Shown: positions 1 through 8,494, numbered from the stretch's first letter. The stretch is 64,000 nucleotides of DNA from Lachnoanaerobaculum sp. ICM7 (GCF_000287675.1 NZ_ALJL01000023.1:124001-188000); one strand, 5' to 3'. The notes: generated from the letters alone by a model not told the origin. Translations and numbers: made by a program.

Positions 1-687
1 GATAAGTACTGCCGCCAATGCCCAGAATGATACACTAAGCTGCTTTAAAAGCACCTTCATCGAGAACTTCTCACCCTTTGGATAATTCTTTCTCACTGAA
101 ATAATATATGAACCGATCATAAGTGATACCGCAAGCAATGCACCCGGAATATATCCTGCAAGAAATAAGCTTCCTACCGATACACCGCCCGCTGTGGTAG
201 CATATATAACCATGTTATGTGAAGGAGGTACCAAAAGTCCCTCGCATGATGATGTAATTGTAACCGCTGTGGAAAAATCCGCATCATATCCCTGATCCAC
301 CATCATAGGTATAAGGATTGAACCAAGTGATGCCGTATCTGCCGCTGCTGAACCTGAAATTCCTCCAAAGAAGTATGAAGCCACGATATTAACCATCGCC
401 ATACCTCCACGCATCCAGCCTACACAGGCATTTGCCAGTGCAATAAGTTTCTCCGATATACCGCCGCTTCCCATAAGGCAGCCCATTGTTATAAAGAACG
501 GTACCGCCATAAGTGAGAATGATGAAATACCCTTAACCATCTGCTGACATATTGTTGAAAGCGGTTGTCCCTGTGCCAAAAGGCAGAGCAAAGATGAAAG
601 TGCTACCGCATATGCAATCGGGAAACGCAAAAATATCATTACAAAAAAGCTTATAAGTAATATAGCAATTGCTACTCCTGTACTCAT
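1..687 (-). CDS. dctM: TRAP transporter large permease DctM (partial, runs off left edge)
   Basis: Large membrane subunit of a tripartite ATP-independent periplasmic-type (TRAP) transporter, which moves an organic acid using a sodium or proton gradient. Only the first 229 codons are present; a full DctM is about 430 aa. The translation starts MSTGVAIAILLISFF and is almost entirely hydrophobic helices, with glycine- and serine-rich stretches such as FFGGISGSAAADTASLG that are typical of the DctM fold. The ATG at 687 overlaps the dctQ stop by 4 bp (ATGA) and has an AAAGGAGGTG Shine-Dalgarno inside dctQ, so translation is probably coupled. The substrate cannot be read from this part. Confidence 0.93.
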   Translation of the reverse strand, partial: MSTGVAIAILLISFFVMIFLRFPIAYAVALSSLLCLLAQGQPLSTICQQMVKGISSFSLMAVPFFITMGCLMGSGGISEKLIALANACVGWMRGGMAMVNIVASYFFGGISGSAAADTASLGSILIPMMVDQGYDADFSTAVTITSSCEGLLVPPSHNMVIYATTAGGVSVGSLFLAGYIPGALLAVSLMIGSYIISVRKNYPKGEKFSMKVLLKQLSVSFWALAAVLI

Positions 688-1220
688 GCCTGCACCTCCT
701 TTGGATCTTCTTTTAAGCAAATAGCCTTTATATGATTATAAAGTGCCTCAAGCTCAAATATTAACATTGCAACACCTGCTAAAGGTATCGGGAAGTACTG
801 CCAGAATTTTGAAACTCCCGGCATACTTACATAAGTACCCTTTGCACCAATCTTCATAGCATATTTCCAGCCCACAACTATCATTACCACTGCAAGTATT
901 AAAACTGCAATATCTGAAAGTACATCCAAAAATCTTACCACTCCCTTCGGAAGATATGGATCAAAGGCCGTCATTCTGATATGTGCACCTCTTCTTATTG
1001 CAAGTGCTGCTGAAAGCACTGCCATATATGCCATAAATGTAAGAACTATCTCCTCACTCCATGCAGGATCCGGTATAAATGATATATATCTTCCGGCAAC
1101 CGCCATTGTTGTGATGGCAATATCTCCTATCAATAAAAGTTTACATATAAGCAGAACAAATTTGTATGTAGCATCATATGCCGGTTTTATTTTGTCTACC
1201 GCTTTAAAAAAATCTGACAT
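684..1220 (-). CDS. dctQ: TRAP transporter small permease DctQ
   Basis: Small membrane subunit (178 aa) of the TRAP transporter. It has four predicted transmembrane segments, at about residues 18-40, 56-75, 97-118 and 138-158, which is the normal DctQ layout. A family-typical stretch, WSEEIVLTFMAYMAVLSAA, spans the second helix, and RRGAHIRM follows it. It lies between dctP and dctM, 57 bp after dctP and overlapping dctM by 4 bp. In this family DctQ pairs with DctM in the membrane and is required for transport. Assignment is by length, topology and position. Confidence 0.92.
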   Translation of the reverse strand: MSDFFKAVDKIKPAYDATYKFVLLICKLLLIGDIAITTMAVAGRYISFIPDPAWSEEIVLTFMAYMAVLSAALAIRRGAHIRMTAFDPYLPKGVVRFLDVLSDIAVLILAVVMIVVGWKYAMKIGAKGTYVSMPGVSKFWQYFPIPLAGVAMLIFELEALYNHIKAICLKEDPKEVQA

Positions 1221-1245
1221 AATTACCTCTTATTCTATCAACAAA

Positions 1246-1269
1246 CCTCTTGGAGAAGTCTCCAAGAGG
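1246..1269 (-). promoter_or_regulatory. Intergenic hairpin between dctP and dctQ
   Basis: Perfect 10-bp inverted repeat CCTCTTGGAG / CTCCAAGAGG with a 4-nt loop, in the gap after the dctP stop. On the minus-strand transcript it is followed by TTTGTTG, a poor T-tract. It therefore looks like a leaky terminator or an mRNA-stabilising stem that would leave more dctP message than dctQM message. That function is inference; the stem itself is visible. Confidence 0.7.
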
Positions 1270-1277
1270 CAATAATA

Positions 1278-2336
1278 TTATTTATCCAAGTCAACTATCT
1301 GCTGATATAATTCCTTCTGATCAGTTGTATTCTTTTCGATAACATTCTTTGTAGCTTCTTTCCAAGGTGTTTTATCTGTAACTTCAACAACATTTACACC
1401 TGATGACTTAAGCTCCTCTAAAACCTTATCCTCCGCCTTTTGAGCGATTTCTCTGTTTACCTCACCTACATACTTTCCTGCTTCAACAAGGATATCCTGC
1501 TGCTCAGGTGTAAGCTTATTCCAAGCGTCATCTGTGATTACTACCTGGAATGCTCCCAGTGTATGACCGTCAAGGATGATATTTGGAGCCACCTCAGGGA
1601 AAGCGTTTGACTTATAGTTTGTTATAGGCTGCTCCGCACCGTCCACAACACCTGTCTGAAGTGCTGAATAAAGCTCGTTAAATGCAACTACTGTAGGAGA
1701 TGCACCAAGTCCCTCAACCATTCCGTTCATTACAGGGTCATTTGAAACTCTCATCTTCATTCCCTTTAAATCCTCAACAGAATTTACAGGATTCTTTGTA
1801 AAGAAATGTCTGAAACCTTCCTCACCATAGTACAAGCTCTTGATACCGAGGTTAAGATCTGATGTTTCCTCTAAGAACTCCTTTGACAAATCACTGTCTA
1901 CAAACTTCCAGAAATGCTCTCTTGAGTTAAACGTGTATGGTAATGAAAGAAGTGAAGCCTTCTTTGCACCATAGCTTGTAAGAGCGAAAGCTGAAATTCT
2001 TGACATATCTACTGTACCTGTTCCGCCAAGCATTCCGTCAAGTACATCGTTCTCTGAACCGAGTACACCGCTTGCCTGAACATCGATATGAATCTTTCCG
2101 CCTGAAAGCTCTTCTACCTTCTCCTTGAATGCTGTACCGCTCTGTCCTACGATTGTATCAAGCGGGTTTACCTCCGCATAAACCAAGGTTACCTCTGCAC
2201 CCTCACTACCGCTGTCTGCCTTTGCAGCAGTTGTCTCTCCACCGTTTGCAGCAGTTGTTGTTGTCTCAGGACTCTTAAGTCCGCAAGCTGATAACGCTAA
2301 TGTAGCGATCGCTAATGCAAAAAATCTCTTTTTCAT
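1278..2336 (-). CDS. dctP: TRAP transporter substrate-binding lipoprotein DctP
   Basis: Extracytoplasmic solute-binding subunit (352 aa) of the TRAP transporter. The N-terminus is a lipoprotein signal (MKKRFFALAIATLALSACG, lipobox LSAC, lipidated Cys18), followed by a Thr/Ala/Glu-rich linker and then the DctP domain from about residue 48. Family-typical elements include the segment RVSNDPVMNGMVEGLGASP and the following VVAFNELYSALQTGVVDGAEQ, where DctP proteins hold the arginine that binds a substrate carboxylate. First gene of the dctPQM operon, with a GGAGGAAC Shine-Dalgarno before the ATG. The sensor/regulator pair upstream is a plausible controller. Substrate class: probably a carboxylate, identity unknown. 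Confidence 0.93.
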   Translation of the reverse strand: MKKRFFALAIATLALSACGLKSPETTTTAANGGETTAAKADSGSEGAEVTLVYAEVNPLDTIVGQSGTAFKEKVEELSGGKIHIDVQASGVLGSENDVLDGMLGGTGTVDMSRISAFALTSYGAKKASLLSLPYTFNSREHFWKFVDSDLSKEFLEETSDLNLGIKSLYYGEEGFRHFFTKNPVNSVEDLKGMKMRVSNDPVMNGMVEGLGASPTVVAFNELYSALQTGVVDGAEQPITNYKSNAFPEVAPNIILDGHTLGAFQVVITDDAWNKLTPEQQDILVEAGKYVGEVNREIAQKAEDKVLEELKSSGVNVVEVTDKTPWKEATKNVIEKNTTDQKELYQQIVDLDK

Positions 2337-2462
2337 TGTTCCTCCAAAAAATAAATACTTAAGACTAAAAAGTCTTACATCTCTTTTATATATTCTATAT
2401 TTAAGAAAAACTTATGTGAATGGTAATATTTTAATATAATAAGTAAATTTTTAATCTTTAAA

Positions 2463-3185
2463 TTAAATGTTACCTCTGTACTCTGAAGGACTCATTCCTA
2501 CCGCTCTTTTAAACACCTTTGTAAAGTAGTTTGAATCCGTATACCCCACACTTGCACCAACTTCTTTTATATTAAAACTGACATCCTTTAAAAGTACCTT
2601 TGCCTTTTCTATTCTCAGATTGGTCAGATAATTTATAAATGTATCGTCAAAAAGCTGCTTAAATATCTTTGAAAAATAAACATCCGAATAACCAAGTATA
2701 CCTGCCACATCTCCGGCACTTATATCTCTTTTATAATTTTCCTTTATATATTTTTTTATAATGCTTTTTTGTGAATCTTGAAGATTTTCATTTTTACCGT
2801 CATCAGAACTTATTTCTTTTATACTTGATATAGCTTCACTTATAAGTCCTGTAAGTTTTTCCTCATTCCACGGCTTTAAAAGATAGTCAAATGCTTTTAT
2901 ATGCATCGCTTCTATGGCATATTCAAATCTGTCATATGCTGTTATAAAAATAATAATACAATCGTGATTTTTCTCTCTTATAAGCTTTGCCAGCTCTATT
3001 CCGTTCATTCCCGGCATTTCAATATCCAAAAGTGCAATATTTATATCTGTATTTTCAACTATACCTGCCGCCTGCTTTCCGTTACTTGCCATGAAAATGT
3101 CAAGCTCATTTAAAAAAAACTTTTTAATTGTCTTTTCAAGTACCTTCAGCTCAAGATTTTCATCATCCGCTATCAGTAAATTCAC
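2463..3185 (-). CDS. Response regulator, YesN type (REC + AraC-family HTH)
   Basis: Cytoplasmic response regulator of 240 aa. An N-terminal receiver domain (about residues 1-120) has acidic residues near the start (ADDEN) and the phospho-acceptor aspartate in ALLDIEMPGMNG; the conserved lysine is in LLKPW. The C-terminal third (about 140-238) is an AraC-type double helix-turn-helix ending ...GYTDSNYFTKVFKRAVGMSP. It lies 12 bp downstream of the sensor kinase gene in the same direction. By family precedent (YesN/LytT-like sugar and acid regulators) the pair senses a solute and activates a neighbouring transporter; here that is the TRAP system, which is inference. Confidence 0.92.
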   Translation of the reverse strand: MNLLIADDENLELKVLEKTIKKFFLNELDIFMASNGKQAAGIVENTDINIALLDIEMPGMNGIELAKLIREKNHDCIIIFITAYDRFEYAIEAMHIKAFDYLLKPWNEEKLTGLISEAISSIKEISSDDGKNENLQDSQKSIIKKYIKENYKRDISAGDVAGILGYSDVYFSKIFKQLFDDTFINYLTNLRIEKAKVLLKDVSFNIKEVGASVGYTDSNYFTKVFKRAVGMSPSEYRGNI

Positions 3186-3197
3186 ATTCTCTCCTTC

Positions 3198-4670
3198 CTA
3201 AACGGTTTGCGGTATCAGAAAATATACCACTGTCATCTTTCCTTCTTTGGAGTATATTCTCAAATCACCTGTTTTATATATGTTCTTTATACGCTTATAA
3301 ATATTTCCAAAACCTATTCCGAGTTTTGCCGTAGGCCTCTCTCTCATAAAGTCTTTCAGCTGTTTAAGCCTTTCAGCATTCATTCCGACACCTGTGTCCG
3401 CAACAATAATGTGAAGCATATTTTCTTTTTCCCATACTCTTATTACTACCTTACCACCCTCTTCCTTTTTGGAAATCCCATGGACTATGGCATTTTCCAC
3501 TATAGGCTGAAGTGAAAATGACGGAATATAAACATTGCCGTTGTCAACTTTTGAAACTATATCGTATGAAACACGATCACCGAAACGCATCTTTTGTATA
3601 TACATATAGTCATTTACGATGCTAAGTTCCCTCTCAAGGCTTACCTGCTTTTCATCGGTCTTTAAGCTGTATCTGAATATATTTCCAAGTGCCCTTATCA
3701 TATCCTCGGTATCCTTGGCATCTTCCAGATTGGCGGATGCGGCTATGATATTTAAGGTATTGAATAGAAAATGAGGATTTATCTGATTTTTAAGAAGGTC
3801 AAATCTCGCCTCATTAAGCCTTTTTTCCATGTTCATCTTTTCCATTGCCTCTTTGTGCAAAAGTTCCGAAAGCTCATATCTTTCCTCTAAGCTTGAAATA
3901 TATACGGAGGTAGCATGCTTCATCTTGTTAAAGGCGTTTGTCAAATCTCCCATCTCATCCTTATTGCGTATTATTATATCCTTATCTGAAAAATCATTTT
4001 TTGCGATATTTTTTGATATCTCCACCATCCTGTTTATCGGTGAGATTATCAGAGCCTGTAGCTTGAATGCCATGTAAATTATCAATACTATGATAGGTAT
4101 CAGTATTATCCCAAGTACAAGAGGCATTTTCTTAAAGAATTCAGCCCTCTTTTGATATATTACATTGTTCTCACTGAGAGTGACATCCATCAGTCTTTCC
4201 CCATAACTTATCAGATAATCCTGCATTTCATACACATTATATACTTTTTCTATAAAGTCCTTAGCTTCATATTTATCATCCAGAATTTCCTGTCTTTTGG
4301 CAGCATATACCGGATAACTGTTTTTTATACTCCATATTTTGGCATATCTTTCATTATCCATATGCATTATATCAAGTTCCAACTTATCAACTATTTCATC
4401 CGTTCTTTTACAACTTGCCAACAATTCATCTATATTGTCCCTGTTTCTTATAAAAGTACTGAAGTCCGCCTTTTCCTTTGTCATCGCATCCTGCAACTCA
4501 TAACAAAGTGATATCTCATTTATTATCTCACCGAAACCTGAAGATGTATATTCCACAACAAAAAAATCAAAACATAAATTCACTATCAATGCCGAAACTA
4601 CAGCAATAATGAAAATACCGATTTTTACTTTTATCGATTGATTTAAAACTTTTTTTCTCATAAATGCCAT
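3198..4670 (-). CDS. Sensor histidine kinase, YesM type
   Basis: Membrane histidine kinase (490 aa). One helix near residues 12-33 and another near 183-203 bracket an extracytoplasmic segment of about 150 aa. A HAMP linker follows (SPINRMVEISKNIAKNDF), then a coiled coil, then the His-kinase domain with NPHFLFNTLN carrying the phospho-histidine. The C-terminal ATPase has an N-box (IVENAIVHG) and a G-box (DTGVGMNAERL). This is the PF06580 plus HATPase architecture of YesM/LytS-like sensors that pair with AraC-type response regulators. The regulator follows 12 bp later. The ligand is unknown; the sensory domain showed no recognisable family to me. Confidence 0.93.
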   Translation of the reverse strand: MAFMRKKVLNQSIKVKIGIFIIAVVSALIVNLCFDFFVVEYTSSGFGEIINEISLCYELQDAMTKEKADFSTFIRNRDNIDELLASCKRTDEIVDKLELDIMHMDNERYAKIWSIKNSYPVYAAKRQEILDDKYEAKDFIEKVYNVYEMQDYLISYGERLMDVTLSENNVIYQKRAEFFKKMPLVLGIILIPIIVLIIYMAFKLQALIISPINRMVEISKNIAKNDFSDKDIIIRNKDEMGDLTNAFNKMKHATSVYISSLEERYELSELLHKEAMEKMNMEKRLNEARFDLLKNQINPHFLFNTLNIIAASANLEDAKDTEDMIRALGNIFRYSLKTDEKQVSLERELSIVNDYMYIQKMRFGDRVSYDIVSKVDNGNVYIPSFSLQPIVENAIVHGISKKEEGGKVVIRVWEKENMLHIIVADTGVGMNAERLKQLKDFMRERPTAKLGIGFGNIYKRIKNIYKTGDLRIYSKEGKMTVVYFLIPQTV

Positions 4671-4681
4671 CCTAAAAACAT

Positions 4682-4726
4682 ATAATAAAAGGATACTACA
4701 AAAAGTTTTTTTCTTCCATAGTATCC
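4682..4726 (-). terminator. Rho-independent terminator after the cysteine-peptidase-like gene
   Basis: Perfect 8-bp stem GGATACTA / TAGTATCC (4691-4698 with 4719-4726) followed on the minus strand by TTTTATTAT. It separates the aroF-nrdG operon from the downstream two-component system. Confidence 0.75.
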
Positions 4727-4731
4727 CTCAT

Positions 4732-5421
4732 TTATATATTATGTATTTCCAGTATATTTGATAATAAAAATCCCAAAAATGTTTTCTTTTGATATCTTAT
4801 AAAATCACTGTAAGAAAGCTTATAGCCTCTCCCCCATGATGATATATAAAAAAAGCTTTCTCCGTTTTCTTTTTTACAGTCATAAATCAGCACATAATGT
4901 GCATATATCTTTGCTTTATTACCGGTTTGAATATCTGTAACCTCTATACCCTTTTCCTTTTTTAAAAAAGATAAAAGATCCGGTCCTACACCCAAAATTA
5001 CAGGCATACCTTCCTGCAAACTCTTATTAACTTTTAAGAGTATATTGTATCCGAATCCCCATCTTGCTTTCATTGGAAGCCTATTATCTTTGAAATAAGC
5101 ATTAACCGCTTTTGCAAGAGCAAATCCTGTCAGTCCCTTTATAATGTGTGTATCAAGAATATTTAAATACTTCCTGTAGACCATAAGTACAAAGGCTGTA
5201 AATGTATCTTTACCGACTGTATTTTTACTTTTGTATACAGACTTCCAAAAGCACATCAAAAAATTGCATATGGCAATTATTCCGCAACCGTATTCCGCTA
5301 TATCTTTATATCCAAGGCTTAGAAACCAACCTTGATTTCCGCCTGTATACGATTTTTTATCATCTTTTATAAGAAGATCGTTTTCAATTGATCTACATGC
5401 TGTGGTCGGCAAATATGGCAT
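4732..5421 (-). CDS. C39-like cysteine peptidase-fold protein, unknown role
   Basis: 229-aa protein with no signal peptide or obvious membrane helix. It has the spacing of a C39/papain-like fold: a cysteine in EYGCGIIAICNF (Cys46 from this start), a histidine in YAHYVLIYD (about 175) and a later FYISSWGRGY. That Cys-His arrangement with a WG strand resembles peptidase C39-like (PF13529) proteins. Substrate unknown. The start is uncertain: the open frame reaches a GTG at 5457, but the ATG at 5421 has GGGAGGGAG directly upstream. It overlaps the end of nrdG by 29 bp, so it is the third gene of the aroF-nrdG operon. The link to nucleotide reduction is only positional. Confidence 0.65.
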   Translation of the reverse strand: MPYLPTTACRSIENDLLIKDDKKSYTGGNQGWFLSLGYKDIAEYGCGIIAICNFLMCFWKSVYKSKNTVGKDTFTAFVLMVYRKYLNILDTHIIKGLTGFALAKAVNAYFKDNRLPMKARWGFGYNILLKVNKSLQEGMPVILGVGPDLLSFLKKEKGIEVTDIQTGNKAKIYAHYVLIYDCKKENGESFFYISSWGRGYKLSYSDFIRYQKKTFLGFLLSNILEIHNI

Positions 5422-5941
5422 CTCCCTCCCAAAGTACTGTCTTCCCTTCTTTAACACTTTGTTTCACATCTATGATTCTCTGATTTGAACTTCCCCTAAA
5501 TCTCAATGTAATATCATAGAGCTCCTGTACAAACTCACCGTCCACCATCACATCACAAAGCGATAAGATTTTTGATGTTTCATCAAAATAGGCTCTTCCG
5601 CCGGGAACAAGGTCCACATCATAAGTGTATCCCGAGTATATCCAAAGGCTTTTATCAGGATATCTCTTTTTAAACTCCTCTACAAGCGGCAGTATTCCCT
5701 TCTGATTTGCCTTTTCCATAGGTTCTCCGCCAAGTATGGTAATACCGGATATATACTCGGGCTCTACAGACCTTAATATATCTCCTATGGTTTCATCTGT
5801 AAATTCTTCACCGTATTTAAAATCCCATGCCGTCTCGTTAAAACAGCCTTTACACGCATGTGTACAACCTGATACAAATAAAGACGTTCTTACTCCCGGA
5901 CCGTTTGCTATATCATCATATTTTATATTTGCATAATTCAT
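5393..5941 (-). CDS. nrdG: Anaerobic ribonucleotide reductase activase NrdG
   Basis: Radical-SAM activating enzyme (182 aa) that installs the glycyl radical on NrdD so that ribonucleoside triphosphates can be reduced without oxygen. The CxxxCxxC iron-sulfur motif is visible as CTHACKGC (Cys26, Cys30, Cys33), followed by FNETAWDF; the SAM-binding region TILGGEPM is intact. Length is normal. The start codon shares one base with the aroF stop (TAATG), so nrdG is translationally coupled to aroF. The partner gene nrdD lies about 8 kb away, on the other side of tyrS and a mobile island. These genes are usually adjacent. Confidence 0.96.
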   Translation of the reverse strand: MNYANIKYDDIANGPGVRTSLFVSGCTHACKGCFNETAWDFKYGEEFTDETIGDILRSVEPEYISGITILGGEPMEKANQKGILPLVEEFKKRYPDKSLWIYSGYTYDVDLVPGGRAYFDETSKILSLCDVMVDGEFVQELYDITLRFRGSSNQRIIDVKQSVKEGKTVLWEGDAIFADHSM

Positions 5942-6969
5942 TATAACATTTCAGCCATTTCCAAAAGGAGCTTCTTTGAATCTTCAAATCCCAGACATGG
6001 ATCCGTAATAGATTTTCCGTATATATGCTCCTCAATTTTCTGGTTTCCCTCTTCTATATAGCTCTCAATCATTACACCCTTTACAAAATTTCCTATCTCC
6101 TGTGAATATCTCATAGAGTGTAACACCTCTTTTACTATACGAACCTGCTCTTTATATTTCTTATTTGAATTTGAATGATTTGCATCCACAATAACAGCAG
6201 GGTTTTTAATATCTCTTTCCATATAAAGATCTAAAAGAAGCTTAAGGTCCTCATAATGGTAGTTTGGCAAGCATTGGCCATGCTTATTTACTGCACCTCT
6301 GAGTATCGCATGTGATAGAGGATTTCCGTCAGTTTTTATCTCATAGTTTCTATATATAAATTCATGTGACTGTTGTGCGGCATATATCGCATTCAGCATT
6401 ACGGACATATCTCCGCTGGTAGGATTTTTCATACCTACAGGTACATCGACTCCTGATGATGTAAGTCTGTGCTGCTGATTTTCCACAGATCTTGCACCGA
6501 CTGCAATATAGCTCATTAAATCGTCCAAGTATCCGAGGTTATCCGGGTAGAGCATCTCATCTGCAGTAAATAATCCTGTTTCTTCTATAACTCTAAGATG
6601 CATCTTTCTGATTGCAATAATTCCCTCATGTACATTGGGATTTTTTTCAGGATTCGGCTGATGCAAAAGTCCCTTATATCCGTCTCCGTTTGTCCTCGGT
6701 TTATTTGTATAGACTCTTGGAATAACTATTATTTTATCCTTGACTTCCTCCGCCACTTTTGTAAGCCTGCTTGCATAATCAAGTACGGAATCCTCATTGT
6801 CTGCAGAACAAGGACCTATTACAGCCAAAAACTTTTTGCTTTTTCCTGTGATTACATCCGCTATTTCTTTATCAAATTCTTTTTTCTTTGCCTCAAGTTC
6901 TTTACTTAAAGGGTACTTATCTATGATTTCTTCCGGACTTGGTAGATTACTGATATATTTTATTCCCAT
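5941..6969 (-). CDS. aroF: 3-deoxy-7-phosphoheptulonate (DAHP) synthase, class I
   Basis: First enzyme of the shikimate pathway: phosphoenolpyruvate plus erythrose 4-phosphate gives DAHP. 342 aa, cytoplasmic. Recognised from the N-terminal LPSPEEIIDKYPLS, the active-site KFLAVIGPCSADN, the RVYTNKPRTNGDGYKG segment and IVDANHSNSNKK. These are the AroF/G/H-type (class I-alpha) signatures. The open frame extends to a TTG at 7014, but the ATG at 6969 carries AGAGG at proper spacing and gives the usual N-terminus, so it is preferred. Transcribed from the promoter at 7068-7096, which is the mirror image of the tyrS promoter. Which aromatic amino acid inhibits it cannot be told. Confidence 0.95.
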   Translation of the reverse strand: MGIKYISNLPSPEEIIDKYPLSKELEAKKKEFDKEIADVITGKSKKFLAVIGPCSADNEDSVLDYASRLTKVAEEVKDKIIVIPRVYTNKPRTNGDGYKGLLHQPNPEKNPNVHEGIIAIRKMHLRVIEETGLFTADEMLYPDNLGYLDDLMSYIAVGARSVENQQHRLTSSGVDVPVGMKNPTSGDMSVMLNAIYAAQQSHEFIYRNYEIKTDGNPLSHAILRGAVNKHGQCLPNYHYEDLKLLLDLYMERDIKNPAVIVDANHSNSNKKYKEQVRIVKEVLHSMRYSQEIGNFVKGVMIESYIEEGNQKIEEHIYGKSITDPCLGFEDSKKLLLEMAEML

Positions 6970-7067
6970 AATTGCCTCTTTCATTATATATGTTTTGAAC
7001 TTCAACAGCTCCAAACTTTATTATGTATTCCTTACAGTTACATGGTATCTCCATATGACATTTTAAC

Positions 7068-7096
7068 AGTATAAAATAATCGTGAAAAATTATCAA
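7068..7096 (-). promoter_or_regulatory. aroF-nrdG sigma-A promoter
   Basis: Minus-strand -35 TTGATA (7091-7096), 17-bp spacer, -10 TATACT (7068-7073). Both hexamers and the spacer length are identical to the divergent tyrS promoter. The -35 and the first part of the spacer lie in the left arm of the inverted repeat at 7083-7158. Confidence 0.8.
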
Positions 7097-7158
7097 GTCT
7101 TTATTGCTTTAAAGTTCTAAACTTTAAATTTTCAAAGTATAAGCTTGATAATTTTTCA
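7083..7158. repeat. Nested inverted repeats between aroF and tyrS (candidate shared operator)
   Basis: Outer arms TGAAAAATTATCAAG (7083-7097) and its exact complement CTTGATAATTTTTCA (7144-7158) form a perfect 15-bp inverted repeat. Inside it is a second perfect repeat, TTTAAAGTT (7108-7116) / AACTTTAAA (7120-7128), with a 3-nt centre. The outer arms contain the -35 boxes of both divergent promoters. A regulator bound to the arms could control aroF and tyrS together; no regulator is identifiable here. Confidence 0.75.
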
Positions 7159-7173
7159 TTACTTTGTTATACT
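7145..7173 (+). promoter_or_regulatory. tyrS sigma-A promoter
   Basis: -35 TTGATA (7145-7150), 17-bp spacer, -10 TATACT (7168-7173) with an extended TGT just before the -10. Expected start near 7180, about 48 bp before the tyrS ATG, which leaves no room for a T-box leader. Confidence 0.82.
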
Positions 7174-7227
7174 TCTTTTTATGAAATTTTATCAGCCGAA
7201 GCTGCAATAAATAAAGGATGGATATGT

Positions 7228-8454
7228 ATGAATTGTTATGATGAATTAAAGGCAAGAGGACTTATTGCCCAGGTTACAAATGAAGAAGAAATCAGCAAGA
7301 TGATAAATAATGGTGAGGCTACATTTTATATAGGGTTTGATCCTACTGCAGACAGTCTCCATGTAGGACATTTTATGGCACTTTGTCTTATGAAGAGACT
7401 TCAAATGGCAGGCAATAAACCTATCGCTTTGGTAGGTGGCGGTACCGGTATGATCGGTGATCCTTCAGGAAGAAGCGACCTTAGAAAAGTCCTTACTATA
7501 GAAGATATCGACCACAACTGTGAATGTTTTAAAAAGCAGATGAGTCGCTTTATTGAATTCGGTGAGGATAAAGCCAGAATGGTAAACAATGCCGATTGGC
7601 TTAGAGATCTCAACTATATGGAATTTATCCGTGATATAGGTCCGCATTTTTCAGTAAACAATATGCTTAGAGCAAAATGTTATGAAAACCGTATGGCAAA
7701 CGGACTCTCATTCCTTGAGTTTAACTATATGATACTTCAAAGTTTTGACTTCTATAAGCTTTTCCTTGACTACGGTTGCAATATGCAGTTCGGTGGTGAC
7801 GATCAGTGGTCAAATATGCTTGGCGGTACTGAGCTTATCAGAAGAAAGCTTGGAAAAGATGCACATGCTATGACTATTACCCTTTTACTGAACTCAGAGG
7901 GTAAGAAAATGGGTAAAACGGTAGGCGGTGCAGTTTGGCTTGATCCGAATAAGACAACTCCTTTTGAGTTCTACCAGTACTGGAGAAATCTTCCTGATGC
8001 TGACGTTCTCACATGCCTTAGAATGCTTACCTTCCTTCCTCTTGAGCAGATAGAGGAAATGTCTAAATGGGAAGGTGCCAAACTTAATGAAGCTAAGGAA
8101 ATCCTTGCAATGCATCTTACAGAGCTTGTACATGGCAAGGAAGAGGCCGATAAGGCAAATGCTGCCAGCAAGTCTCTATTTGTAGGCGGTGGCGATATGA
8201 GCAATGTTCCTACATATGTTTTGCAGGATGAGGATTACAGAGACGGTACTATAGATCTTTCAGGTGTGCTTGTAGTAAGCGGACTTTCAAAGACCAGATC
8301 CGAAGCCAGAAGAAATATCGAACAGGGCGGTGTTTCCATAGAAGGTGACGTTATAAATGATGTAAAGAAAACTTTTACAAAAGAAGATTTTGCAGGCGAA
8401 GGACTTCTTGTTAAGAGAGGAAAGAAAAACTTCTGCAAGGTTAAATCAGAATAA
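7228..8454 (+). CDS. tyrS: Tyrosyl-tRNA synthetase
   Basis: Charges tRNA-Tyr with tyrosine; 408 aa, cytoplasmic homodimer. The class I signatures are present: the HIGH-like HVGHF in GFDPTADSLHVGHFM and the KMSKS-like loop KMGKT. The conserved GGDDQWSNMLGG tyrosine-site segment is present, and a C-terminal S4 RNA-binding domain starts at about residue 340 (SGLSKTRSEARRNIEQGGV). Start ATG at 7228 with AAAGGATGG upstream. Single-gene transcript from the promoter at 7145. It is divergent from aroF, so one tyrosine-making and one tyrosine-using gene face each other. Confidence 0.97.
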   Translation: MNCYDELKARGLIAQVTNEEEISKMINNGEATFYIGFDPTADSLHVGHFMALCLMKRLQMAGNKPIALVGGGTGMIGDPSGRSDLRKVLTIEDIDHNCECFKKQMSRFIEFGEDKARMVNNADWLRDLNYMEFIRDIGPHFSVNNMLRAKCYENRMANGLSFLEFNYMILQSFDFYKLFLDYGCNMQFGGDDQWSNMLGGTELIRRKLGKDAHAMTITLLLNSEGKKMGKTVGGAVWLDPNKTTPFEFYQYWRNLPDADVLTCLRMLTFLPLEQIEEMSKWEGAKLNEAKEILAMHLTELVHGKEEADKANAASKSLFVGGGDMSNVPTYVLQDEDYRDGTIDLSGVLVVSGLSKTRSEARRNIEQGGVSIEGDVINDVKKTFTKEDFAGEGLLVKRGKKNFCKVKSE

Positions 8455-8494
8455 AATTTTTTAAGGGGCTGTCGGGAAATGATAGTCATAAGAA

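Noticed and set aside
2901-4511. Several plus-strand open frames across the two-component genes
   Set aside because: They are antisense shadows of strongly conserved receiver and kinase domains, with no ribosome sites and unlikely composition.
7100-7227. Possible T-box leader before tyrS
   Set aside because: The promoter places the start near 7180, leaving under 50 nt of leader; no T-box sequence or terminator stem is present.
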